Assembly (NCBI GenBank): GCA_002364735.1
Contig: DEZB01000068.1
Location: 1-51,415 of the forward strand
Length of the DNA: 51,415 nucleotides
Source of the DNA: Bacteroidales bacterium UBA3143
GTDB lineage: Bacteria > Bacteroidota > Bacteroidia > Bacteroidales > Dysgonomonadaceae
Direction of reading: 5' to 3'
Part shown: piece by piece, positions 17,354 to 26,309 of the stretch
Layout: every line of letters begins with the position of its first letter
Numbering within the stretch: the stretch's first letter is position 1
The notes under the pieces: model-generated
The model's input: the letters and a program-made list of their open reading frames with translations, nothing else
What the model was told of the DNA's origin: nothing
Databases searched by the model: none
Made by a program: the position numbers and the translations under genes

Positions 17354-18379
17354 TTATTTTCCTTGATTAATCCTCGTTCTTGCATACTCAATATAAGTAT
17401 CTTTCCCATATAAAACATCCTCATACTTCATACTCAATTTAATATCTGGTTCTACACCAAACTCAATATGTTGTTTGTCGGAATTGAAAGTAGGAGATGT
17501 TGAAAAACGAACTGACCAACCATTAGGTAGTTCTGAGGAGAAAGGGAAACCGCTTCCCCCACCAGTTTTGTCGCCAATAATTGTAACATTATGAGCGTGC
17601 TTCATGGTGCTAACAAATTCATTGGTAGCGCTATAACAGCCCCTATTGGTTAGTATAATTAATGACTTTTGATAACGTAGACTATTTGAACTATCTATGT
17701 ATTTGGGATAAAGATCGGAGAAATCGTTATGTCCTGCACCCACTTTGTGAGAAATATAACCAACCAAGGTGCGTTCATTGAAGAAACGACTTGCAATTCT
17801 ATCAACATTCACTAAACTTCCACCACCATTGTCTCTTACGTCTAAGATAATGCCATTGCATATAGACATACGACTAAGTATTTGATTTAAACCACTATTG
17901 GAAACATCGTTTGAAAAGCTTGCATAATAGATGTACCCCACGTTGTCTTCCAACACTTTATATTTCATGCTGCTGGCAGTAGAATAGTCAGTTGAGAGAT
18001 AGTTATCTATAATATCTACATAGAAATTGGGAGGATAGTCTTCTTTCCAGCTCCAATAGCGAGTGATGTCGTGCGATGCAATAAGATTAACATGGCCATC
18101 TTTTAGTTCGGAAAGCATTTGACCCATTAATTTAAACAGGGCATCGTTACCCATATTGTTAGTGATGCGCGAGCTATATTCAGTCTTAACACCGTTCCAA
18201 TCAATGTTTTTGTATTCAAAAAAACAATAGTTCTTATCTAAAATAGTCCAGAGCGCTTCAAAATTGCCTTGTGGGTTGTTTTCAAAATTATAATCATTGC
18301 TATCACAACTTGTCCCAATAAAACCAACTAATAATAAAATAAACAATCCAAATGATGAAAAAACAATCCTCTGTTTCAT
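17354..18379 (-). CDS. S41-family peptidase, lipoprotein
   Basis: The 341-residue predicted protease has a lipoprotein signal ending at C25 (FIGTSC). It contains the S41 elements DGHV (94-97) and GIILDVRDNGGG (176-187), and a nucleophile region with candidate serine S250 (NRGCYSATNEF). Where carboxy-terminal-processing proteases have a catalytic lysine (FGKG), this protein has KTGGGSG, so it belongs to the IRBP/tricorn-like branch with a different catalytic arrangement. A separate PDZ domain is not obvious. It is the last gene of the minus-strand operon tkt-rpiB-GH25-S41. Confidence 0.88.
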   Translation of the reverse strand: MKQRIVFSSFGLFILLLVGFIGTSCDSNDYNFENNPQGNFEALWTILDKNYCFFEYKNIDWNGVKTEYSSRITNNMGNDALFKLMGQMLSELKDGHVNLIASHDITRYWSWKEDYPPNFYVDIIDNYLSTDYSTASSMKYKVLEDNVGYIYYASFSNDVSNSGLNQILSRMSICNGIILDVRDNGGGSLVNVDRIASRFFNERTLVGYISHKVGAGHNDFSDLYPKYIDSSNSLRYQKSLIILTNRGCYSATNEFVSTMKHAHNVTIIGDKTGGGSGFPFSSELPNGWSVRFSTSPTFNSDKQHIEFGVEPDIKLSMKYEDVLYGKDTYIEYARTRINQGK

Positions 18380-18396
18380 AATAGTTATATTTCTAA

Positions 18397-19206
18397 TTAA
18401 GGCATTAAAAGTTGATTGAACTGACGAAAAGAATAACGAAAATAATTTAAGTCAACATTTCCATTAATCCCATCTATGTTTCCAGTATGCGAAAATTGCC
18501 ACATAATCCAATTATCATCTTTCGTTTGAGGTTCACTATGCAAATCGCTCATCCATATCTTATTTTCGGGAAAGTGATCTTCAATATAAAGCTTGTAACA
18601 ATCTTTGTTGGTATAAATTAAGGGTCGAACACCGTAGTAATTATACAAGTCGTGTTCTAATTTTATCAGTTCATTTATAACAAGTTGCATGTAGTTCTTA
18701 TCTTTACTATATCGGTTTATAGGAGAATGCTCCACATCAATAGCTGGTATTAAATCATTAGAGCTGACGGTACTATTATGTATAAAATGCTTTGCTTGCA
18801 ACGAACCTTCCAATCCAAATGTATAAAAATGATACGCACCCACTTTCACTTCTGATTGTTTGGCATTTTTATAATTCTCTACGAACTTCATATCTATATG
18901 CGAAGTACCCTCTGTCGATTTAATATATGCAAATGTTATCCCTTCATATTTTAGTCGTTTCCAATTAACCGAGCCATTGTGGCGAGACACATCTACTCCT
19001 CTAACGGCATACTTATGGCTGTATTTATTGTCATAAAATGAGTGATACTGTTCTCGTTTCGACTTCCTGATTGAATCGTAAACAATTAAAAAAACCGACG
19101 AGATAATTATCATTGAAACAATTATAGTAATTGTATACTGTTTCTTACGTCTCTTATTTTTATATTTTCGAGATGTTGATATATTAGCACGTCGGCTCTT
19201 ATTCAT
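18397..19206 (-). CDS. GH25 muramidase (lysozyme) with N-terminal membrane anchor
   Basis: The predicted muramidase cleaves the MurNAc-GlcNAc bond of peptidoglycan. The 269-residue protein has a basic N-terminus and one transmembrane segment (about 25-43) that anchors it in the inner membrane with the catalytic domain in the periplasm. Expected GH25 acidic residues are present: D72 (GVDVSRHNG), E99 (KSTEG), and D157/E159 (AIDVEH). The domain ends with the usual MWQFSHTGNIDGING strand. It lies 21 bp after rpiB, and the S41 peptidase gene follows 17 bp later. Confidence 0.93.
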   Translation of the reverse strand: MNKSRRANISTSRKYKNKRRKKQYTITIIVSMIIISSVFLIVYDSIRKSKREQYHSFYDNKYSHKYAVRGVDVSRHNGSVNWKRLKYEGITFAYIKSTEGTSHIDMKFVENYKNAKQSEVKVGAYHFYTFGLEGSLQAKHFIHNSTVSSNDLIPAIDVEHSPINRYSKDKNYMQLVINELIKLEHDLYNYYGVRPLIYTNKDCYKLYIEDHFPENKIWMSDLHSEPQTKDDNWIMWQFSHTGNIDGINGNVDLNYFRYSFRQFNQLLMP

Positions 19207-19227
19207 TCAGATTTTAAATAGAAGCAA

Positions 19228-19698
19228 TCATTTGCACGGAATCTTATTGATTCTTCCTTCATGCCTTCCTCCCTCAAAAGGAGTATTCAGAAATGTTACC
19301 AGAATCTCATAAATTTCATCCTCTTCTAAAAATCGACCTGGCAAAGAAAGTATATTCGCATCATTGTGTGCACGTGCCAACCAAGCTTGTTCTTTGTCCC
19401 AGCATAGAGCTGCACGAATGTGCTGATGCTTATTAACAGTCATATTTATTCCGTTGCCAGAACCACAGATAGCAATACCTGGATAACACTCGCCAGCTAC
19501 AACAGCTTTGGCCAATTGATGACCAAAGTCTGCATAGTCAGAGGACTCAGAAGTATAAGTTCCAAAGTCAATATATGGAATTGCTTTTTCTTTTAATTTA
19601 GAAATAATGAAATCCTTTGCTAAAAATCCAGCATGATCACTTGCTAAGCCAATAGGTTTAACTGATTCGCCAAACAACGATTGATTATCAATTTTCAT
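19228..19698 (-). CDS. rpiB: Ribose-5-phosphate isomerase B
   Basis: RpiB interconverts ribose 5-phosphate and ribulose 5-phosphate. The 156-residue protein has the SDHAGF motif near its start, the catalytic-type cysteine C78 in CGSGNGINM, and the HNDANILSLPGR motif. Its first 11 bases overlap the end of the transketolase gene, so the two pentose-phosphate enzymes are translationally coupled. Confidence 0.96.
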   Translation of the reverse strand: MKIDNQSLFGESVKPIGLASDHAGFLAKDFIISKLKEKAIPYIDFGTYTSESSDYADFGHQLAKAVVAGECYPGIAICGSGNGINMTVNKHQHIRAALCWDKEQAWLARAHNDANILSLPGRFLEEDEIYEILVTFLNTPFEGGRHEGRINKIPCK

Positions 19699-21721
19699 TG
19701 AGTAATTTTTTTACTTGATTGTAAACATTTTCACCAGTGAATCCCATTTTCTCATCCAACACTGTGTAAGGTGCAGAAAAACCAAATGAATTCATTCCCC
19801 AAATAGCGTCGATAGAACCAACAAGTCCAAGAAGTGTAACTGGAAGTCCAGCAGTCATTCCAAAAACTTTCTTGTCTTTTGGCAATATTGATTCTTGGTA
19901 TTCTTTGCTTTGCTTTCTGAAAACGCCTTCAGATGGTACTGATACAATACGTGTTTTTACACCATCCTCATTAAGCAATTTGGCACCCTCAACCAATGTT
20001 GAAACTTCGGAACCTGAAGCTAACAAGATAATATCATAGTCTGCATCATCTTTTACAATGTATGCTCCTTTATCAATTTGCAATGCTTCTTTGAAACGGT
20101 TCTCTTTAGCAGGAAGATCAGTTATATTTTGACGAGACAAAATTAATCCTGTGGGTGTGTCAAAGTTCTCTAATGCCATTTTCCAAGCAGTTGTCGTTTC
20201 GTAAACATCAGCTGGACGCAATACAAGCATTGAATTGTTTCCACTGTGATTTTGGAGCTTCTCCATCAATCTTATTTGTGCTTCGTGCTCAACTGGTTGA
20301 TGAGTTGGTCCATCCTCTCCTACCCTGAAAGCATCATGTGTCCAAATAAATATTACAGGTTGCTCCATGAGTGCAGCAACACGAATAACAGGTTTCATAT
20401 AATCAGAGAAAACAAAGAATGTTCCACATGCAGGAATAACGCCACCATGCAAACTCATACCCACACTTACTGCAGCCAAGGTAAGCTCTGAAACACCTGC
20501 TTGAAAGAAAGCTCCAGAAAAGTCACCAGCTTGTAAAGCTTTGGTTTTCTTCAAGAATCCATCAGTTTTATCAGAGTTAGATAAGTCTGCTGAACCAACA
20601 ATCATGTTTTCTACATTTTCAGCTAATACAGATAGCACGTTTGCTGAGGCAGCGCGTGTTGCTTGGTTTGCTTTTTGTTGAATAGCTTCCCAATCGATAT
20701 TTGGCAATTCGTTGTTGAACCATTTTTTCTTTTTATCGGCTTTGTCAGGGTTTTCTTTCTCCCAGTTAGCTATTTTTTCTTTTCTTTCGGCAACAATTTT
20801 TCTTAGTTCTTCTGCTCTATTTTTATAAAGCTCGTCCACTTCAGGAAAAATTACGAATGGCTCATCATGGGTACCACCTAACCCTTTCAATGTATTAATG
20901 ATACAACCACCAGCCGCAGTTAAAGGCTGTCCGTGCATTGAAACTTGACCTTCAAACAATTCGCCCTCAGCGGTCAATGCTCCAAGTCCCATAATGGTGT
21001 TACCAATTATAATGGTTGGACGTCTTTTTTCAGCTTTAGCATCTTTAAGAGCTTTGCGAATCTCTTTTACATCGTTTCCATTAATCTTAATAACGTTCCA
21101 ATTCCACGCCTCGTATTTTTTTGCTACATCTTCACTGGTAACCACACCTGTTACAGTTGATAATTGAACACTATTAGAGTCGTAAAACATAATATAGTTA
21201 TCCAATCCCAAATGTCCCGCAATTCTACCTGCACCTTGTGATATTTCTTCTTGAATTCCACCATCTGATATAAAGGCATAAATAGTTTGATTCATACTCT
21301 CACCTAAACGATGCTTCAAGAATTTAGCGGCTATTGCCGCACCCACTCCATAAGTATGTCCTTGACCTAATGGTCCTGATGTGTTTTCGATACCACGCAT
21401 AACATCTATTTCGGGATGACCAGGAGTAACGCTTCCCCACTGACGAAATTCTTTCAGATCATCTAATGAGAAATTACCATTTAAACACAACACAGAATAA
21501 AGCATTGGCGACATATGACCTGGATCTAAAAAGAAACGGTCACGTGATTCCCAATGAGCATTATCAGGATCATATTCAATAAACTCAGAGAATAAAACAT
21601 TAATGAAGTCAGCAGCACCCATTGCTCCTCCGGGATGTCCAGATTTTGCTTTTTCTACCATAGAGGCAGATAATATGCGAATGTTATTCGCCGCTTTTCT
21701 CATCAGATCAAGATCGTTCAT
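19688..21721 (-). CDS. tkt: Transketolase
   Basis: Transketolase moves two-carbon units between sugar phosphates in the non-oxidative pentose phosphate pathway, using thiamine diphosphate and a divalent metal. The 677-residue chain has HPGGAMGAADF, GPLGQGHTYGVG, the cofactor-binding SDGGIQEE segment, and the pyrimidine-domain motif THDAFRVGEDGPTHQP. It is the first gene of an operon with rpiB, which pairs two enzymes acting on the same sugar phosphates. Confidence 0.97.
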   Translation of the reverse strand: MNDLDLMRKAANNIRILSASMVEKAKSGHPGGAMGAADFINVLFSEFIEYDPDNAHWESRDRFFLDPGHMSPMLYSVLCLNGNFSLDDLKEFRQWGSVTPGHPEIDVMRGIENTSGPLGQGHTYGVGAAIAAKFLKHRLGESMNQTIYAFISDGGIQEEISQGAGRIAGHLGLDNYIMFYDSNSVQLSTVTGVVTSEDVAKKYEAWNWNVIKINGNDVKEIRKALKDAKAEKRRPTIIIGNTIMGLGALTAEGELFEGQVSMHGQPLTAAGGCIINTLKGLGGTHDEPFVIFPEVDELYKNRAEELRKIVAERKEKIANWEKENPDKADKKKKWFNNELPNIDWEAIQQKANQATRAASANVLSVLAENVENMIVGSADLSNSDKTDGFLKKTKALQAGDFSGAFFQAGVSELTLAAVSVGMSLHGGVIPACGTFFVFSDYMKPVIRVAALMEQPVIFIWTHDAFRVGEDGPTHQPVEHEAQIRLMEKLQNHSGNNSMLVLRPADVYETTTAWKMALENFDTPTGLILSRQNITDLPAKENRFKEALQIDKGAYIVKDDADYDIILLASGSEVSTLVEGAKLLNEDGVKTRIVSVPSEGVFRKQSKEYQESILPKDKKVFGMTAGLPVTLLGLVGSIDAIWGMNSFGFSAPYTVLDEKMGFTGENVYNQVKKLLNEN

Positions 21722-21802
21722 AATTAAAAATATTTTTGAGGTTTATATTTATACTAATTTGTTGTATAATCTATTTGAAGTAATTTACTACTTTCACATT
21801 TA

Positions 21803-21810
21803 CAAAGATA
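21803..21810 (-). promoter_or_regulatory. tkt promoter -7 element (TATCTTTG on the minus strand)
   Basis: The minus strand reads TATCTTTG, an exact TAnnTTTG match, about 80 nt upstream of the tkt start. It lies back to back with the plus-strand promoter at 21865-21872. Confidence 0.65.
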
Positions 21811-21864
21811 ATGTTTTCGGTTAAAAGAACGAAAAGTAAACATCAAAAGACCCATCTTTTTTTA

Positions 21865-21872
21865 TAACTTTG
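21865..21872 (+). promoter_or_regulatory. Promoter -7 element TAACTTTG
   Basis: Exact TAnnTTTG match 33 nt upstream of the rRNA methyltransferase start. Confidence 0.65.
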
Positions 21873-21905
21873 CTACGGCAATATTAAGCCCTAACAATCA
21901 ACACT

Positions 21906-22655
21906 ATGTCTTTAAGTAAAAACAAGATTAGCTACATCACATCTCTGAAAGAGAAGAAATTCAGAAACAAACACCATACATTTGTTGCAGAAGGATCAAA
22001 ACTTATCTTCGATTTAATACAAAGCATGAAGTGTCAACTATTGGTGCTTTCAGAAAATATGAAAGACAAAATAGTTGCAATAGATGCGGAAGAAATTATT
22101 ATTACTACCCAATCCGAACTAAAAAAAGCATCTCACTTTACCACCCCACCCGATGCAATCGCTGTGTTTTATCAAACTCTCCATGATTACACTACACTTG
22201 ATTGCGCCAAAAAGCTTAATCTAATTTTAGATGGAGTGCAAGACCCTGGCAATGTCGGAACTATCATTCGCATTGCCGACTGGTTTGGAATAGAGAATAT
22301 ATTTTGTAGTCACGACACTGCTGATGTATATAATTCTAAAACAGTACAAGCCACCATGGGTGCGTTGGCTCGTATGAATGTTCACTATGCGAACATAAAA
22401 GATATTATTGCTCAACATCCCGATTTACCCATCTACGGCACTTTTCTGAATGGTGAAAACATTTATCAAGAATCACTTTCAAACCGAGGGTTTATTATAA
22501 TGGGTAATGAAGGAAAAGGAATACGTCCTGAAATAGAACATATGATAACAAACAGACTTTACATTCCCAGCTTTTCAACCAATACTACCACTTCTGAATC
22601 CTTGAATGTTGCAGTTGCTACTGCAATAGTCTGCTCTGAATTTAGAAGAAGATGA
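21906..22655 (+). CDS. SpoU/TrmH-family RNA methyltransferase
   Basis: This 249-residue enzyme of the SPOUT superfamily should methylate a ribose 2'-OH in rRNA or tRNA. The N-terminal substrate-binding part contains FVAEGSKLIFDL. The knotted catalytic domain shows motif 1 (VQDPGNVGTIIRIADWFG), motif 2 (GNEGKGIRPE) and motif 3 (TTSESLNVAVATAI). The exact RNA target (for example an RlmB-like position) cannot be deduced. It is a single gene converging on the plug-only genes. Confidence 0.93.
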   Translation: MSLSKNKISYITSLKEKKFRNKHHTFVAEGSKLIFDLIQSMKCQLLVLSENMKDKIVAIDAEEIIITTQSELKKASHFTTPPDAIAVFYQTLHDYTTLDCAKKLNLILDGVQDPGNVGTIIRIADWFGIENIFCSHDTADVYNSKTVQATMGALARMNVHYANIKDIIAQHPDLPIYGTFLNGENIYQESLSNRGFIIMGNEGKGIRPEIEHMITNRLYIPSFSTNTTTSESLNVAVATAIVCSEFRRR

Positions 22656-22687
22656 AACTAATGTGACTATTATTTGATCCATTGTTT

Positions 22688-23419
22688 TTATTCGCCTATT
22701 TTTATTTTCACTTTGGTGGTGTCTGTTTTAGTCACCTCTATCGATTTCGGGTTCAACCTTCTATATTCAGGAGTTGTAGTTATTTTTACTACTCCATTTC
22801 TTCCACGTTCTCCAAACAGTTCTGTAGCTGATTCGTTTTTCAATACTGTTATTGACTCTATATATTTATCATCAAAGATTTTCAAATCAGAGCCTGGTGC
22901 CAACTCAACATCATCTATAATATAGAGAGGATTGCGTTCAGTGGAATCTGATTCTATTGAATCTGACACATTAATCGTTAGTTCAGATTTACTTCTTATG
23001 TTCTTCATCGAATTAAATCCATGTACTATAACCTCATTTGATTCTCGACTTAGCACCACCACTAAACTACTGTCAGTTTTGGAGAACTTGTAGTTCAGAG
23101 TTTTGAATCCATCTTTGGAGAAGCTAACAAGAGATGGCTCATTTAATGTCAATCTAAACTTGCCTTCATCATTTGTTGTTGTTGAGTTTTTACTATCATT
23201 ATACGTTACAATAACACCTTCAATGGCAACATCCTCATGATTGATTACTTTTCCAACAAGAACAATAGACTCTCGTTGAAAAATAGTATGTATTTTATCT
23301 ATAGCTTTTACATTTGCAGAAAGCGTTTGCCCAAAAAATAGCATTATACAAAATGCAAAAACAGTAAACAAAAGACTATTTCTAAATCGAAAAACACGAT
23401 GTGATTTTATTTCTTTCAT
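22688..23419 (-). CDS. Plug-only TonB-receptor-like protein (paralogue 1)
   Basis: The protein has 243 residues. A hydrophobic segment near residues 15-35 serves as signal or anchor. A carboxypeptidase-regulatory-like beta domain follows (VLVGKVINHEDVAIEGVIV, then TTTNDEGKFRLTL), and then a short TonB-plug-like segment (NPLYIIDDVEL, SITVLKNESATELFGERG, GVVKITTT). In SusC-type receptors those motifs lead into a 22-strand barrel; here the chain stops after about 35 more residues. Similar tails occur on Bacteroidota BlaR1-type M56 peptidases. It is downstream of a 299-residue paralogue, 61 bp apart. The function is unknown. Confidence 0.75.
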   Translation of the reverse strand: MKEIKSHRVFRFRNSLLFTVFAFCIMLFFGQTLSANVKAIDKIHTIFQRESIVLVGKVINHEDVAIEGVIVTYNDSKNSTTTNDEGKFRLTLNEPSLVSFSKDGFKTLNYKFSKTDSSLVVVLSRESNEVIVHGFNSMKNIRSKSELTINVSDSIESDSTERNPLYIIDDVELAPGSDLKIFDDKYIESITVLKNESATELFGERGRNGVVKITTTPEYRRLNPKSIEVTKTDTTKVKIKIGE

Positions 23420-23480
23420 ATTTGCGACAAAGTTTAAATGAATTTATATCGCTGTTTAAAAGTCAATGTTTGAGTGTTTA

Positions 23481-24380
23481 TTATTCTGCAAGAACTTTCG
23501 TTGTATCCATTTTCAATTCCATGTTGTTCTCTTTTTTTAATTTGAAAGTAGTAGTATCTACGGAATCTTTCTTTTCTAAACTACTTTTGAATACGTTTTC
23601 TCCTCTCATCCGTAAATCCAACATTCTTTTGTTACGAGCCTTCATAGTGTCTTTGTATATTTCATATTTATCTTTCAAAGTAGTTATCACAGTGTCGGTT
23701 TTATTTAAACGCATTGGAACATCATCATCCTTATCGATAAGATTAAGGCCCTTGGTCGTTATTTTCACAGCTCCCCTTTCTCCTTCTTCACCATACATTC
23801 TTTTAGAAATTGAGTCTTCTAATACCTCTACTGATAAAACATTATCAGGATTGATATTTTTAATATCGAAATCATCTCCTCTCTTCATATCATCAATAAT
23901 ATACAATGGGTAATAATTTAATATTGAGCTCAATGAATCTAATATCCATTTATTTTCTGTTCTACTATTCATTTCACGACCAAACCCTTTGACTATCATT
24001 TCGTTTGATTCGGGAATCAAGACAACCACTAAGTTGCTATCACTATTAGCAATTTCCATTTTCATTGGTTGAAAACCAAACTTAATAAAATGTACAACAG
24101 TTGGATTGTACATGGTAAATGTGAACATACCGTTCAAGTCGGTATGCGTCGCTATGTCACCGTTCTTATCTTTCACCACAACGCTATCTATAGCATCATT
24201 GTTTGTATCTAAAACTTTGCCCACCACAGTTATTTTCTCTTGTTGTATCGCTTCAATCTTATTTTGAGAATCAGAAGAATACAAGTTTATAGCATATAAT
24301 AACATGAGGGTTAGTGTCAAGATTGACACGAAAATGAAACTTCGAGTAGTACGGAATAAATATGTATTGTTTGTTTTCAT
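23481..24380 (-). CDS. Plug-only TonB-receptor-like protein (paralogue 2)
   Basis: The 299-residue paralogue of the neighbouring protein has the same order. A hydrophobic N-terminus (SIFVSILTLTLMLLYAI-like, residues about 13-30) is followed by the regulatory-like domain (VVGKVLDTNNDAIDSVVV, then TDLNGMFTFTMYNP) and the plug-like segment (YPLYIIDDMKRG, VLSVEVLEDSISKRMYGEEG, AVKITTKG). It then adds a charged, helical tail of about 90 residues (KYEIYKDTMKARNKRMLDLRM). No barrel follows. The two genes probably form an operon with this one first. No family function can be named. Confidence 0.73.
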   Translation of the reverse strand: MKTNNTYLFRTTRSFIFVSILTLTLMLLYAINLYSSDSQNKIEAIQQEKITVVGKVLDTNNDAIDSVVVKDKNGDIATHTDLNGMFTFTMYNPTVVHFIKFGFQPMKMEIANSDSNLVVVLIPESNEMIVKGFGREMNSRTENKWILDSLSSILNYYPLYIIDDMKRGDDFDIKNINPDNVLSVEVLEDSISKRMYGEEGERGAVKITTKGLNLIDKDDDVPMRLNKTDTVITTLKDKYEIYKDTMKARNKRMLDLRMRGENVFKSSLEKKDSVDTTTFKLKKENNMELKMDTTKVLAE

Positions 24381-24779
24381 AATTGAATGTATTTATGCAA
24401 AGGTTGATTATGGATATATATAATTATACCAAAACTCTTATTCCTATTACTGGTTAGTAAATAATCCAAAAGATATCTTTTATCTAATAGGATTCATAAA
24501 TGTAAAACGATATCTCGACAAGATATGTTTGCTATGAAATCACAAAAAAACAATATTTAATTATCAAAAATGCGAGAAATTAAATTGATATCCACTATGG
24601 TTACAATATTTTTATGACTGATCATAAATATAGAAAAAACCGTGTAATAAATTTTACAAACGGTAGTTATTTTTAATCCTACTCGATTTGTTCTATTTGT
24701 TACACGGTTTTTATTATCCGTCACACATTATATGTCGTGTACTACATTTCTTATAGCATATGGTTGGTTTTCTATTTAC
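24381..24779. other. AT-rich spacer with a terminator
   Basis: No gene. The only clear structure is the long-loop terminator at 24635-24712. A weak promoter-like AACCTTTG (minus strand, one mismatch to TAnnTTTG) lies about 20 nt before the paralogue start at 24380. Confidence 0.55.
24635..24712 (-). terminator. Terminator of the Oar-receptor operon, 13-bp stem and long loop
   Basis: AAAAACCGTGTAA (24635-24647) is the exact reverse complement of 24700-24712. On the minus strand the stem ends in a run of T, as expected for the operon ending at 24780. The 52-nt loop is unusually long for an intrinsic terminator. The structure is also T-flanked on the plus side. Confidence 0.7.
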
Positions 24780-26291
24780 TTATTCTTCACTTTCGTGGTT
24801 GAAATAAAAACCATTTGTAAGTTGTCCGGATCCTTTGTGTGAACCTTTAGTTGCAATAACAGTTAATTTATCCCCAACTTTAATTCCTTTTGCATCTAAC
24901 AAACCATTTTTTTCTTCATTGGTTGATGCTCCATAACCAGGGCTAATGCCATACACATAAATCTCACCAGATTCATCTTTCAAGTTTAGTCTACCAATTA
25001 ACTCGCTAACAACAGATGTTATTTCACCAGTTACCATATAATAATCGGTATTCGAGTCTGGTTTAGTAAGAACATCTTCAATTGAAATAGGAGTTACAGG
25101 AATAACGCTCTCTAAAACACCATTTACTAATTGATGACCATTGTGCTCACCACGTTTTCCTACAACAGTAACTATATCTCCTACTTTGTATTCTTTTCCA
25201 TCTAAATCAAGACGATATACATAGGTTTCGCCAGAAAAGTCACTTATATGTATGTTGTTATTATATTTGGTATCAATTTTAGTGATAGCACCAGTCAAAC
25301 GATATTGCGTATGACCAACTTCAGCTACTATAAATTCTTCAATAGTTGCTTCCACTATAGCTCCTTTTTGGAAAATAGATGTCTCGGTAGAGTAGGTTTT
25401 ACCCTCTTGAACGGTGCGGAATTTAATTGTTGTTCCACGGTCACCTCCTGTATTAGGCGCGGCTTGAAATTTTACAGTAGCACTATCTCCTGCTGATTCA
25501 ATAGACGCAATAGATAACCATGATTTGGCATCTTCGGGAATGTCAATCGATACGCCTTCTCCTTTCACAGTAAGCATTGCAGTAAACACGCCACCTTCGA
25601 TAGGAAGTGAATCGTTTACAAGAGAATCAATTTGTATAAGCGATTTATTGAGCTCAACAACCATTACATTAATCAATTGAGCATTTCCACTGTGAGTACC
25701 TTTTGGTCCTTCAATAGTTACTTCATCTCCTACTTCAATACCAAGACTCGCAAAGTTTTTTTCTCCACCTTTTTTGTCAAGTGTACCGTAAATAAGTATT
25801 TCACCCGTGTCATCAGTCAATCTCCAGTTACCATATATAGTATTTTCAATTGTAGTAACAACACCCGATAATCGGAGCGTTTTTCCGTCTGGTGCAGCTT
25901 TAGCCTCAGCAACGGTAGCTTCAGATATCTGCATCAAACCCTGCATGATGTTAATTCTCTGAATTTTGCCGCCGCTCTTAAGTAAAACTTCTGCTGTTCG
26001 GCCATCTATAGCAGACGGCGCAGTAAATGTCAGCTCTGTCTCACCAGCACTTCCAGTAGTTGAAGAGATATTCAACCATTTCACACTATCCTTTTTGGTT
26101 ATTACTTTCTCCGCAGTCCAACTATCTTGAGCTGTTACTGTAATTTTTGCAGAACCGCCTGCCTCTGGAAGAGAGACGAATGACTTAGATACTTGAATTT
26201 CATCCAACAATGTCACAGTATCTTCATCGTCACAACTTGCCATGAAGGCAAGCATTGCGATGATTAATGGGAATAAATATTTTAATTTCAT
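24780..26291 (-). CDS. Lipoprotein with BACON-like and three OB-fold (DUF5689-like) domains
   Basis: This 503-residue lipoprotein carries its lipobox cysteine at C20 (MLAFMASC). BACON-like beta domains lie at about 31-118 and 220-310, and three OB-fold repeats at about 122-213, 314-392 and 402-496. Each OB unit repeats the pattern of a 'GE-I-VYG' strand followed by VGD-VTV-G-KG-H-G--QL-NG. OB folds of this type are often called nucleic-acid-binding, though ligands are mostly unproven. The gene follows the Oar-type TonB receptor by 18 bp in one operon, so it is likely its surface partner. It has no nuclease motif of its own. Confidence 0.82.
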   Translation of the reverse strand: MKLKYLFPLIIAMLAFMASCDDEDTVTLLDEIQVSKSFVSLPEAGGSAKITVTAQDSWTAEKVITKKDSVKWLNISSTTGSAGETELTFTAPSAIDGRTAEVLLKSGGKIQRINIMQGLMQISEATVAEAKAAPDGKTLRLSGVVTTIENTIYGNWRLTDDTGEILIYGTLDKKGGEKNFASLGIEVGDEVTIEGPKGTHSGNAQLINVMVVELNKSLIQIDSLVNDSLPIEGGVFTAMLTVKGEGVSIDIPEDAKSWLSIASIESAGDSATVKFQAAPNTGGDRGTTIKFRTVQEGKTYSTETSIFQKGAIVEATIEEFIVAEVGHTQYRLTGAITKIDTKYNNNIHISDFSGETYVYRLDLDGKEYKVGDIVTVVGKRGEHNGHQLVNGVLESVIPVTPISIEDVLTKPDSNTDYYMVTGEITSVVSELIGRLNLKDESGEIYVYGISPGYGASTNEEKNGLLDAKGIKVGDKLTVIATKGSHKGSGQLTNGFYFNHESEE

Positions 26292-26309
26292 ATTATCTGT
26301 ACTTTTAAA

